NCBI GenBank assembly: GCA_964626885.1
Contig: CAZVJA010000157.1
Coordinates: forward strand, 1-12,405
Reading direction: 5' to 3'
DNA from: CAZVJA01 sp964626885
Lineage (GTDB): Bacteria; Planctomycetota; Planctomycetia; Planctomycetales; Planctomycetaceae
DNA length: 12,405 nt
Part shown: piece after piece, positions 7,012 to 12,405 of the stretch
How the letters are laid out: the number at the start of each line of letters is the position of its first letter
Position numbering within the stretch: the first letter of the stretch is position 1
Position numbers and translations under genes: made by a program
Notes under the pieces: generated by a model
The model's database searches: none
The model's input: only the letters and a program-made list of their open reading frames with translations
What the model was told of the DNA's origin: nothing

Positions 7012-8394
7012 GTGAACACACCCATCCTTTGCTTGGTGGCCCTGTTGTCGGCTGCGCCCGCCGCCAGCCCCGATTTCGAGGCGGCCGCGAATGACACACT
7101 CACTTCGGCGACGGTCTTCCGCGCCCAAAGCCCATACGACCGGCCGCTGCTCGATCCCGCTTGGGACTACGAGCCGATCTTCGGACCCGACACCGGCGCC
7201 TCATTTACCTCGCCGGTGTACTCGTCGTCTCCGCCCATGATGGCCGCCGCGGGCTCCCCCTACGGGGGCTATCCCACTTATGGAGGGCCGTCAGCCTATG
7301 GAGGCTATCCAACACCATCGTATACCGGATACGCGCCGATGCAGGACGGCGGTTACATGATGCCGCCCATCTCCGTGCCGTCGAGTTACGGACCCGCAAC
7401 GCCCGCGCCCGCCGCTCCCGTGCCGATGGCGGCCCCCGCGCCAATGATGATGACCCCGTCCCCGTACTCCGCTCCCTACATGGAGGGGGGACCGTTTTAC
7501 GATCCCACCACCGGGACGTCGAGCCTGTTCGATCCGACCATCGTCGGTGATTACGGGCCTATGTCGACCTTCGGCGCCAACGGTCCTCAACCGTATCGCT
7601 ATGGTTGGAAGCCGAGCGTTGCGCTAGGATACCTGCCGAATGTCAGCACGCACGGCGCGCTCGGTGACTTCGGAGTCTTTGAAGTCGATGCCGCGCTGCA
7701 GTACACCGCGCCGATGTCACCCAGCCCGAAGATCTTTTCGTACACACAAGAGTTCAGCTATCGCGGGTGGGACGGGCCGACCAGCGCACCCGGTTTGGCA
7801 ACGCAATTGCCCGGCGACGTGTATCACTTCGGTTTCAACATGGCGATGACCACGCCGCAAGTCGGCCCGTGGACCATCCGCCTGGTGATGGACCCCTCAA
7901 TCAACAGCGACTTTGAAGACAACCTTACCTCGAAAGCCTGGAACATCGACGGGCACGGCATGGTCTTCTTCCGTCCCGATCCGTACTGGACCTACGTCGT
8001 GGGTGCCGGCTTCTGGGACCGCGTGAACGACAAGGTCATTCCTTACGCCGGTATCATCTGGACTCCCGATGACCGATGGGAATGGCGGCTCGTCTTCCCC
8101 GATCCGCGCATCAGTTATTTCATGGGGAACGAATGGGGCCTGGGGTGCTGGATGTACGTTCGAGCCGAGTACCACATCGAAGCGTATGAAATCAAAATAC
8201 AGTCGAATGGTGCCCGCGAGCAGGTCGAACTCGAAGACTGGCGGGCCCTCATCGGTATCCGCAAGGATAACGGCTGGGCCGGCATGTTCGTGGAAGCGGG
8301 TTGGGTCTTCGGCCGCAACGTCGCCTTCCTGAACGGCACGCCGGGCTTTGACCCGACCACCGGTTTCATTACCCGCTTTGGTATTCATTTCTGA
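7012..8394 (+). CDS. Probable DUF6268-type surface beta-barrel protein
   Basis: 460 residues from a GTG start. The N-terminus MNTPILCLVALLSAAPAASP is a short signal peptide, so the product is exported. AGG at 7002-7004, 7 bases upstream, is a modest ribosome binding site, and no ATG gives a better start. Residues 66-160 are a Pro/Gly/Tyr/Met-rich segment with repeats of the type GGYPTYGGP and AYGGYP (85-100) and APAPMMM (141-147). From about 197 on, alternating aromatic strands occur: YGWKPSVALGYLP, FEVDAALQY, PWTIRLVMDPS, WTYVVGAGFWDR, IPYAGIIWTPDDRWEWRLVFPDPRIS (344-368) and AEYHIEAYEI (385-394), ending FITRFGIHF with the terminal aromatic residue typical of outer-membrane barrels. The IWTPDDRWEW...FPDPRI block is what I associate with planctomycete DUF6268 proteins. 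Function unknown; likely outer-membrane. Confidence 0.75.
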   Translation: MNTPILCLVALLSAAPAASPDFEAAANDTLTSATVFRAQSPYDRPLLDPAWDYEPIFGPDTGASFTSPVYSSSPPMMAAAGSPYGGYPTYGGPSAYGGYPTPSYTGYAPMQDGGYMMPPISVPSSYGPATPAPAAPVPMAAPAPMMMTPSPYSAPYMEGGPFYDPTTGTSSLFDPTIVGDYGPMSTFGANGPQPYRYGWKPSVALGYLPNVSTHGALGDFGVFEVDAALQYTAPMSPSPKIFSYTQEFSYRGWDGPTSAPGLATQLPGDVYHFGFNMAMTTPQVGPWTIRLVMDPSINSDFEDNLTSKAWNIDGHGMVFFRPDPYWTYVVGAGFWDRVNDKVIPYAGIIWTPDDRWEWRLVFPDPRISYFMGNEWGLGCWMYVRAEYHIEAYEIKIQSNGAREQVELEDWRALIGIRKDNGWAGMFVEAGWVFGRNVAFLNGTPGFDPTTGFITRFGIHF

Positions 8395-8415
8395 GAAGAG
8401 CGTTCCTCAGGCAGC

Positions 8416-8518
8416 GATCAGTTATCGCTGATCAAACTCCCAAGCCGACGACTTGTCGTCGGACAATACAGGGGAATGGAGCGGAATTACCACTCTCTCC
8501 CCTCGCGGGCGAGGGGAG
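8416..8518. repeat. Three hairpins downstream of the DUF6268-like gene
   Basis: GATCAG-TTATCG-CTGATC (8416-8433) is followed by CCGACGAC-TT-GTCGTCGG (8445-8462, perfect 8-bp arms) and CTCCCCTCG-CGGG-CGAGGGGAG (8497-8518, perfect 9-bp arms). They begin 21 bases after the stop codon at 8394 and may serve as a terminator array or be repeat elements. None has a T-run. The last one resembles CTCCCCTC/GAGGGGAG palindromes common between genes in GC-rich bacteria. The rest of 8395-8673 holds nothing recognised. Confidence 0.55.
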
Positions 8519-8673
8519 TTGTGCAACAGCCGCGTGAGGGAACATACTTGTTATGACATGGCCTAGCCAACCATGCCGCTCCTGAGGACGGCAGGCCGGC
8601 AAGAGCATCGCAATCCCGAAATCCAAGTCGTTGTCTAAACATCAAACTTCATAGCAGACAAACACTTCTTCAA

Positions 8674-9432
8674 ATGCCCCGTTCGGATAAACCTGCCGCC
8701 GTTATCCTTGCCGCCGGGAAAAGCACTCGGATGAAGTCCGACTTGCCGAAGGTGCTGCATTCGGTGGGGGGCAAGCCAATGATCGAGCATGTGCTCGACG
8801 CCGCGCGGGCCGCGGGAGTTGGGCGGATCATCGTCGTCGTGGGGCATCAGGCGGAACGGGTTCGCGCCGCGCTGGCCGGGCATACTGATGTCGAGTTCGC
8901 GTTGCAATCGGAGCAAAAGGGGACCGGTCACGCGGTCATGATGTGCGCCGACGCGCTCGCCAGGCATGACGGTCCAGTGATGATTCTCGCCGGCGACACG
9001 CCTCTGTTGCGCGGCGAATCGCTGCGTGCCTTGCTGGATGAATATCAAAACCGAAACGCCGCGTGCGTCATCGGCACCGCCGTGACCGATGCCAACCAGG
9101 GATACGGCCGCGTCGTCCGCAATGCGCAGGGCGAATTCGTCAAAATCGTCGAACAGAAAGATGCAAACCCGGACGAACTCGCGATCCGCGAAATCAACAC
9201 CGGCTGCTACGTGTTCGACTGCCGGCTCCTCTTCAGTGCGCTCTCGCGCGTACGGACCGACAACCGGCAGGGGGAATATTACCTCACCGACTGCCCCGCC
9301 ATTCTGATGGACGACGGCTGCACGGTCGTCGCTGCCGACCGGCTCGATATCATCGAGGCCAAAGGGGTCAACACCCCCGAGCAACTGGCCGACGTCGAAC
9401 GCACGCTCCGCGAACGCGCCGTCCGCGGCTGA
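8674..9432 (+). CDS. glmU: GlmU-type UDP-N-acetylglucosamine pyrophosphorylase, uridyltransferase domain only
   Basis: 252 residues. The family transfers UMP from UTP to N-acetylglucosamine 1-phosphate, making UDP-GlcNAc for cell wall and surface polysaccharides. Signature LAAGKSTRMKSDLPKVLH (12-29) is the nucleotide-binding loop. QSEQKGTGHAV (78-88), LAGDTPLL (105-112, metal-binding D108), GYGRVVR (143-149), KIVEQKD (157-163), EINTGCYVFD (173-182), DNRQGEYYLTD (196-206) and GVNTPEQLADVE (231-242) follow in canonical order. Classical GlmU (about 450 residues) continues into a left-handed beta-helix acetyltransferase; here the stop comes just where that would begin, so glucosamine-1-phosphate acetylation must be done elsewhere. 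No Shine-Dalgarno is seen before the ATG. REP repeats start right after the stop. It could act on a related sugar phosphate, but the GlmU motifs are strong. Confidence 0.9.
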   Translation: MPRSDKPAAVILAAGKSTRMKSDLPKVLHSVGGKPMIEHVLDAARAAGVGRIIVVVGHQAERVRAALAGHTDVEFALQSEQKGTGHAVMMCADALARHDGPVMILAGDTPLLRGESLRALLDEYQNRNAACVIGTAVTDANQGYGRVVRNAQGEFVKIVEQKDANPDELAIREINTGCYVFDCRLLFSALSRVRTDNRQGEYYLTDCPAILMDDGCTVVAADRLDIIEAKGVNTPEQLADVERTLRERAVRG

Positions 9433-9461
9433 GTGCGACTCAGCATCAGTTGCGTATCTCG

Positions 9462-9560
9462 TGTGCCACTGGATCGGTCAGTGCAAACTTGTCCTGTGCC
9501 ACTGATTCGGCAAGTGCAAGTCTCTTGTGTGCCACTGGCTATGCCAGTGCTCTTCAGATC
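9462..9560. repeat. Three tandem 33-bp REP units upstream of the RAYT gene
   Basis: TGTGCCACTG begins at 9462, 9495 and 9528, an exact 33-base period. The unit nearest the transposase holds the intact hairpin CACTGGC-TAT-GCCAGTG (9533-9549). In the other two the arms have decayed to 5 bp (CACTG...CAGTG) and 4 bp (CACT...AGTG). A more degenerate version may start at 9432, at the glmU stop codon. They are the same family as the copies at 10187-10352 but in the opposite orientation. Confidence 0.85.
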
Positions 9561-9581
9561 CGGTCGTGTTACGATGGTGCC

Positions 9582-9586
9582 GGAGG
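9582..9586 (+). promoter_or_regulatory. Ribosome binding site that sets the RAYT start
   Basis: GGAGG lies 8 bases before the GTG at 9595. The upstream ATG at 9574 has no such site, and the longer frame from 9433 only translates REP repeats, so the GTG is preferred. Confidence 0.65.
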
Positions 9587-9594
9587 ACTCCCTC

Positions 9595-10173
9595 GTGACC
9601 CATCGTAAATCCGTACGACATTTCCACAAGCCAGGGCATCTGCACGAACTCACCTTCTCCACCTATCAACGAAGGCCCCTTCTGACGAACGATTCCTGGT
9701 TAGAGAAGCTGGCCAGATGTGTCGATGCCGCTGGAGCCGAACTTGAAATGAATCTCGTTGCGTTCGTGCTCATGCCGGAACACGTTCATCTGCTCGTCTA
9801 TCCACGAAACCCCGAGCCCGCAATCAGTCTCTACATTGCCCGTGTCAAACAGCCGTTCTCCAAACAGATCAAACCGATTCTTGCCGACGAATTGCCGGAA
9901 CTGGTAGGTGAACTCACCGTGCAGGAGCGACCGGGAAAGTCTTGTTTTCGTTTCTGGCAGGAAGGCCCCGGGTTTGACCGAAATTTGTTCACGACCAATG
10001 CCATCGAATCCAGCATCGATTACATTCACAACAACCCCGTGAAACGTGGCTTGTGCCGACGTGCGGTCGATTGGAAATGGTCCTCTGCTCGGTATTACCT
10101 CGCCGATCCTCCCCGCCAGCAGTTTTCGGGATTGCCGTATGTTCATGGACTGCCTGAGGGAGCCGTCATCTGA
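9595..10173 (+). CDS. REP-associated tyrosine transposase (RAYT, Y1/HUH family)
   Basis: 192 residues from GTG 9595. RAYTs are domesticated relatives of IS200/IS605 transposases that bind and nick REP hairpins as single-stranded DNA. The N-terminal strand GHLHELTFSTYQRRPLL (14-30) is typical. The HUH metal site is in AFVLMPEHVHLLVYP (56-70), with H63 and H65. FRFWQEGPGFDRNLF (118-132) and IDYIHNNPVKRGLCRRAVDWKWSSARYY (141-168) are the usual family C-terminal blocks; Y143 is the best candidate for the conserved family tyrosine, though I cannot prove which tyrosine is catalytic. The gene is intact, without frameshift, and is flanked on both sides by REP hairpins in opposite orientation, which supports a working REP/RAYT pair. 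It sits between glmU and prs on the same strand and may be co-transcribed with them. Confidence 0.9.
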   Translation: MTHRKSVRHFHKPGHLHELTFSTYQRRPLLTNDSWLEKLARCVDAAGAELEMNLVAFVLMPEHVHLLVYPRNPEPAISLYIARVKQPFSKQIKPILADELPELVGELTVQERPGKSCFRFWQEGPGFDRNLFTTNAIESSIDYIHNNPVKRGLCRRAVDWKWSSARYYLADPPRQQFSGLPYVHGLPEGAVI

Positions 10174-10186
10174 GATTTTAAGTCCT

Positions 10187-10352
10187 GCACTGGCGGAGCC
10201 AGTAGCACACGCGGATATGGTGTATCGAGCACTGGCATAGCCAGTGGCACACGCAGCCGTGACATACTGCCTCCATGCTTGACATCCCCACGCCGCATGC
10301 GAGACTGAGGATGTCTTTGGGTAATCTGCACTGGCATAGCCAGTGGCACACG
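10187..10352. repeat. Three REP hairpins downstream of the RAYT gene, inverted relative to the upstream set
   Basis: Copies are GCACTGGC-GGA-GCCAGT (10187-10203), GCACTGGC-ATA-GCCAGTG (10229-10246) and GCACTGGC-ATA-GCCAGTG (10328-10345). Each is followed by GCACAC; the reverse complement gives the GTGTGCCACTGG form of the upstream units. The last two have perfect 7-bp stems; the first lost its terminal pair. Between the second and third lies another inverted repeat, GACATCC (10281-10287) with GGATGTC (10309-10315). Confidence 0.85.
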
Positions 10353-10366
10353 AGCGATTCTTGTGG

Positions 10367-10385
10367 CACCGGCGTCTCGCCGGTG
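10367..10385. repeat. Strong hairpin upstream of prs, distinct REP-like type
   Basis: CACCGGCG-TCT-CGCCGGTG has perfect 8-bp arms. It keeps the GGCAC/CAC edges of the RAYT-linked REPs but has a different stem. It lies 28 bases before the prs start codon, so it may be in the prs leader and affect its expression. Confidence 0.6.
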
Positions 10386-10413
10386 AGGCGGGCCTGTCAC
10401 GACGGAGCGACCC

Positions 10414-11361
10414 ATGTACGATCATCTCACGATCATCAGCGGACGGGCTCATCCCGCGCTCGCCTCCGAAATCTCCAGGTATCTCGGCATCAGCCTCGCC
10501 AAGGTTGAACTCTCCGACTTTCCCGACGGCGAAATCAGCCTCAAGCTCGAGCAGAACATCCGCGGCTGCGATGTCTTTCTGATCCAGCCCACCGGGCCGC
10601 CGGTCGACAAGAACATCATGGAGCTGCTAATCCTCATCGACGCCTGCAAACGGGCCAGCGCCGCGCGAATCACCGCCGTCATCCCGTACTTCGGCTATGC
10701 CCGGCAGGATCGCAAGGATTCCGGCCGCGTGCCGATCACCTCGAAGCTGGTCGCGAATCTCATCACCAAGGCGGGAGCCGACCGCGTGCTGACGGTCGAC
10801 CTCCACGCCGCACAGATTCAGGGTTTTTTCGACGTGCCGGTCGATCACCTCTACGCCGCGCCGGTGCTCGACGACTACTTCAAGTCACTCAATCTCCGGC
10901 CGGATGAAATTGTCGTCGTCAGTCCGGACGAAGGGAGCATCAAGCGATCGCTGGCGCATGTCGAGAACCTCGGCGGGCAGTTGGCCATTGTTGACAAGCG
11001 GCGCGCGAACGCGATGGAGACGAAGCAGGCGAACCTCATCGGCGGACCGATCCGCGGCAAAACCGCTTTTCTGTTCGACGACATGATCTCGACCGCCGGC
11101 TCGATTGTCGGCGCGGTTCAGGTGGTCAAAGAACACGGGGCGGGAGATATCTACGTCGGTGCGACGCACGCGCTGCTGTGCGGACCCGCCACCGGTCGGC
11201 TGCGCGAGTCGCCGATCAAGGAGATCGTCGTCACCAACAGCTTGCCCCTCTCGAAAGAGCAGCAATTGCCGAACATCAAAGTGATCAGCATCGCCCCGCT
11301 CCTGGGCGAAGCCATCCGCCGCATCCATCGGAATGAGTCGGTGAGCTACTTGTTTGATTAG
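10414..11361 (+). CDS. prs: Ribose-phosphate pyrophosphokinase (PRPP synthetase)
   Basis: 315 residues, the same as E. coli Prs. It makes PRPP from ribose 5-phosphate and ATP for nucleotide, histidine, tryptophan and NAD synthesis in the cytoplasm. Motifs: SDFPDGE (34-40); the ATP-binding flexible loop YFGYARQDRK (92-101); the family signature VDLHAAQIQGFF (128-139); DKRRANA (194-200); and the PRPP/ribose-phosphate loop FDDMISTAGS (221-230). In that loop Ser replaces the usual second Asp of DDMIDT, a conservative known type of variation. GGAG at 10404-10407 is 6 bases before the ATG, supporting the start. A REP-like hairpin is just upstream. The next gene is on the opposite strand 32 bases away, so rplY/pth, which often follow prs in bacteria, are not here. 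Confidence 0.97.
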   Translation: MYDHLTIISGRAHPALASEISRYLGISLAKVELSDFPDGEISLKLEQNIRGCDVFLIQPTGPPVDKNIMELLILIDACKRASAARITAVIPYFGYARQDRKDSGRVPITSKLVANLITKAGADRVLTVDLHAAQIQGFFDVPVDHLYAAPVLDDYFKSLNLRPDEIVVVSPDEGSIKRSLAHVENLGGQLAIVDKRRANAMETKQANLIGGPIRGKTAFLFDDMISTAGSIVGAVQVVKEHGAGDIYVGATHALLCGPATGRLRESPIKEIVVTNSLPLSKEQQLPNIKVISIAPLLGEAIRRIHRNESVSYLFD

Positions 11362-11393
11362 ATCACAATGTGGTTGATGCTCGAAGCCTCGGC

Positions 11394-11948
11394 TCAGTCC
11401 ACCTCCCGCGCCAGCGGGTCCATTTCTTCGTCTCCCATGACGCGCAGGCGTTCGATTTGGACGACTTTCCATTCGCCTGCTTCGCGCTGCCACGTCAGCC
11501 TCCAGCGGGAGGCGACGTGCGACTCGTGATGCGAACCCCGGTCGCTGATGCTTCCGTTCGCCCGGAAGACCGATTTCGCCTGCGAGCCGGCTGAGAACAT
11601 GGTGACCGACAGGTCGGTGATCCGTAGCGTCCCATTCACCTCGATCAGCCCCATGCCCGCCGCCACCATGTTGCGCTCGGCGACTGCGTTGTTCGAGATG
11701 TGGTCGAGCGCCCGCTCGAGATCCTCTTTTTCGACGGCGTCCGCCAAGCCATAAACCCCCACCTCGACCCGCTCGGCATCGGTGACAATCACCTTTTCGA
11801 CGATCCAGAAAAAGCCGCTCGCCGCGAGCAATGCGATCGCTCCCACGATCTGCCCCGGCCGGCGCGATGCATGCCACAGCGAGAACAGAATGGTGGCCAG
11901 CGCGATACAGATTAGCATCGGCGGCCAGGCTGTTTCGGTAAACCACAT
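11394..11948 (-). CDS. Two-helix membrane protein with NTF2-like C-terminal domain, unknown function
   Basis: 184 residues. AGGGA lies 6 bases before the ATG (reverse strand, about 11955-11959), supporting the start. Two hydrophobic helices at about 11-25 (MLICIALATILFSLW) and 34-50 (IVGAIALLAASGFFWIV) anchor it; the basic HASRRPG between them suggests a short cytoplasmic loop, which would put both termini outside. Residues about 55-170 look like a small alpha+beta domain: helices GVYGLADAVEKEDLERALDH (64-83), then strands around GTLRITDLSVTMFSAG, SVFRANGSIS, VASRWRLTWQREAGEWKVVQIERL (145-168). The helical start and the final WRLTWQR...WKVVQIE strand pair recall SnoaL/DUF4440-like folds. No catalytic residues can be named. 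It is convergent with prs, with 32 bases between the stops and no evident terminator. Confidence 0.75.
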   Translation of the reverse strand: MWFTETAWPPMLICIALATILFSLWHASRRPGQIVGAIALLAASGFFWIVEKVIVTDAERVEVGVYGLADAVEKEDLERALDHISNNAVAERNMVAAGMGLIEVNGTLRITDLSVTMFSAGSQAKSVFRANGSISDRGSHHESHVASRWRLTWQREAGEWKVVQIERLRVMGDEEMDPLAREVD

Positions 11949-12011
11949 GCGAAGTCCCTTTGGCTGGTGCGGAAATTGGAAACCGGGCGTGTCGAACTGT
12001 GCGGCGTGCGC

Positions 12012-12036
12012 GTGTCACTGGTTACACCAGTGCAAG
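12012..12036. repeat. Solo REP copy of the RAYT-linked family
   Basis: GTGTCACTGG-TTAC-ACCAGTGCAAG has the same layout as the units before the RAYT gene. Its stem is CACTGGT-TAC-ACCAGTG (12016-12032): the closing C-G pair has become T-A with both arms changed, so pairing is preserved. It lies about 1.8 kb from the transposase, directly beside the fold-back element that follows. Confidence 0.75.
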
Positions 12037-12039
12037 TAG

Positions 12040-12169
12040 TAGTTTCAAATCCTTGTCTTCGGGAGGGCGACGCTCCGTCGGAGCCGCCACAGCCAGAGAC
12101 TTTCGGACGCAGCGGCTCGGCGGACCACCCTTCGGGCGGTGCCCCCTCGCCCTCCCGGTTTTGAAACCA
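12040..12169. mobile_element. Fold-back (MITE-like) element, copy B
   Basis: Ends are TAGTTTCAAATCC (12040-12052) and GGTTTTGAAACCA (12157-12169), imperfect inverted repeats. The right end is identical to that of copy A. Inside, GGGAGGGCGA (12061-12070) pairs perfectly with TCGCCCTCCC (12147-12156). CTCC-GTC-GGAG (12073-12083), GAGCCGC with GCGGCTC in the shared 43-base core (12081-12123), and ACCACCC-TTC-GGGCGGT (12124-12140) add further pairing. The whole 130 bp can fold back on itself. There is no gene within. Confidence 0.65.
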
Positions 12170-12405
12170 CTTGTAGAGCACTCACAGTACGAACAAGGCG
12201 CACAAAGTCCAGGATAGAGTGCAATCCGCAAGAATCGAGACGTGGCGATCGGATGAAATGATCGAAATGATGACCGGCCCGGAAGAGGAAAAAGAGATGA
12301 GAAAGGCCTCTTCCTGTCTCTCAGATACGCACCCCTCGTGCGGGCCGTTGGAAAAACTCGGCGAATCGAAAGTTGTCTTTGAAAATACAACTTTGGGCGC
12401 GGAGT
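12170..12405. other. Right-edge region without a supported gene
   Basis: No convincing coding frame is seen; a reverse-strand open frame reaching into the fold-back element has no protein-like features. AAAGTTGT (12369-12376) pairs perfectly with ACAACTTT (12387-12394) around a 10-base AT-rich loop, possibly a terminator or operator for a gene beyond the window. Confidence 0.4.

Noticed and set aside
9462..9560. Regular 33-base spacing suggesting a CRISPR array
   Set aside because: The similarity covers the hairpin and its edges, there are no distinct spacers of constant length, only three units exist and they flank a RAYT gene, so they are REP units.
9433..9594. N-terminal extension of the transposase from 9433 or from the ATG at 9574
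   Set aside because: The extension from 9433 translates the REP units, and the ATG at 9574 lacks a ribosome binding site; the GTG at 9595 has GGAGG 8 bases upstream and matches the usual start of the family.
10279..10284. TTGACA resembling a -35 box upstream of prs
   Set aside because: No acceptable -10 sequence lies 15-19 bases downstream.
10885..12018. Long reverse-strand open frame of 377 codons
   Set aside because: It is antisense to most of prs and crosses the 11394-11948 gene in another frame; its composition is Arg/Gly/Asp-rich shadow sequence with no recognisable domain.
12022..12390. Reverse-strand open frame of 122 codons at the right edge
   Set aside because: About half of it translates the fold-back element; the remainder is Arg/Ser/Pro-rich with no motif and no ribosome binding site that I can see.

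Overview
The window looks like a piece of a planctomycete chromosome of moderate to high GC content. The clearest signs are a BBP7-type beta-barrel porin, a second surface protein of the DUF6268 type, a stand-alone GlmU pyrophosphorylase domain, a small conserved basic protein of a kind I associate with planctomycetes, and intergenic spaces filled with palindromic repeats. This assignment rests on recognising protein families; no database search was possible.

Layout. 1-554 (minus): the start of a membrane protein that runs off the left edge and ends in an unexpected RRM-like sequence. 795-2351 (plus): altronate/galactarate dehydratase. 2652-4559 (plus): BBP7 porin, ending at a hairpin it shares with convergent gpsA (4662-5657, minus). 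5964-6215 (plus): small protein followed by an elaborate intrinsic terminator. 6318-7011: no gene, but an inverted pair of hairpin clusters, a fold-back (MITE-like) element and a candidate promoter. 7012-8394 (plus): DUF6268-like surface protein. 8395-8673: more hairpins. 8674-9432 (plus): GlmU N-terminal domain. 9462-10385: a REP/RAYT cassette, with a REP-associated tyrosine transposase at 9595-10173 flanked by oppositely oriented REP hairpins. 10414-11361 (plus): PRPP synthetase prs. 11394-11948 (minus): small two-helix membrane protein with an NTF2-like tail. 12012-12169: another REP copy and a second copy of the fold-back element. 12170-12405: no supported gene.

How the parts relate. Housekeeping functions (glycerol-3-phosphate for phospholipids, UDP-GlcNAc, PRPP) sit among outer-surface proteins and non-coding repeats. 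glmU-type genes and prs are neighbours in many bacteria. Here a RAYT gene with at least six REP hairpins separates them, and the gene after prs points the other way. The most interesting material is non-coding: three families of palindromic elements (REP linked to the RAYT, an inverted hairpin-cluster pair at 6431-6639, and the two-copy fold-back element), plus the unexplained membrane/RRM junction at the left edge.
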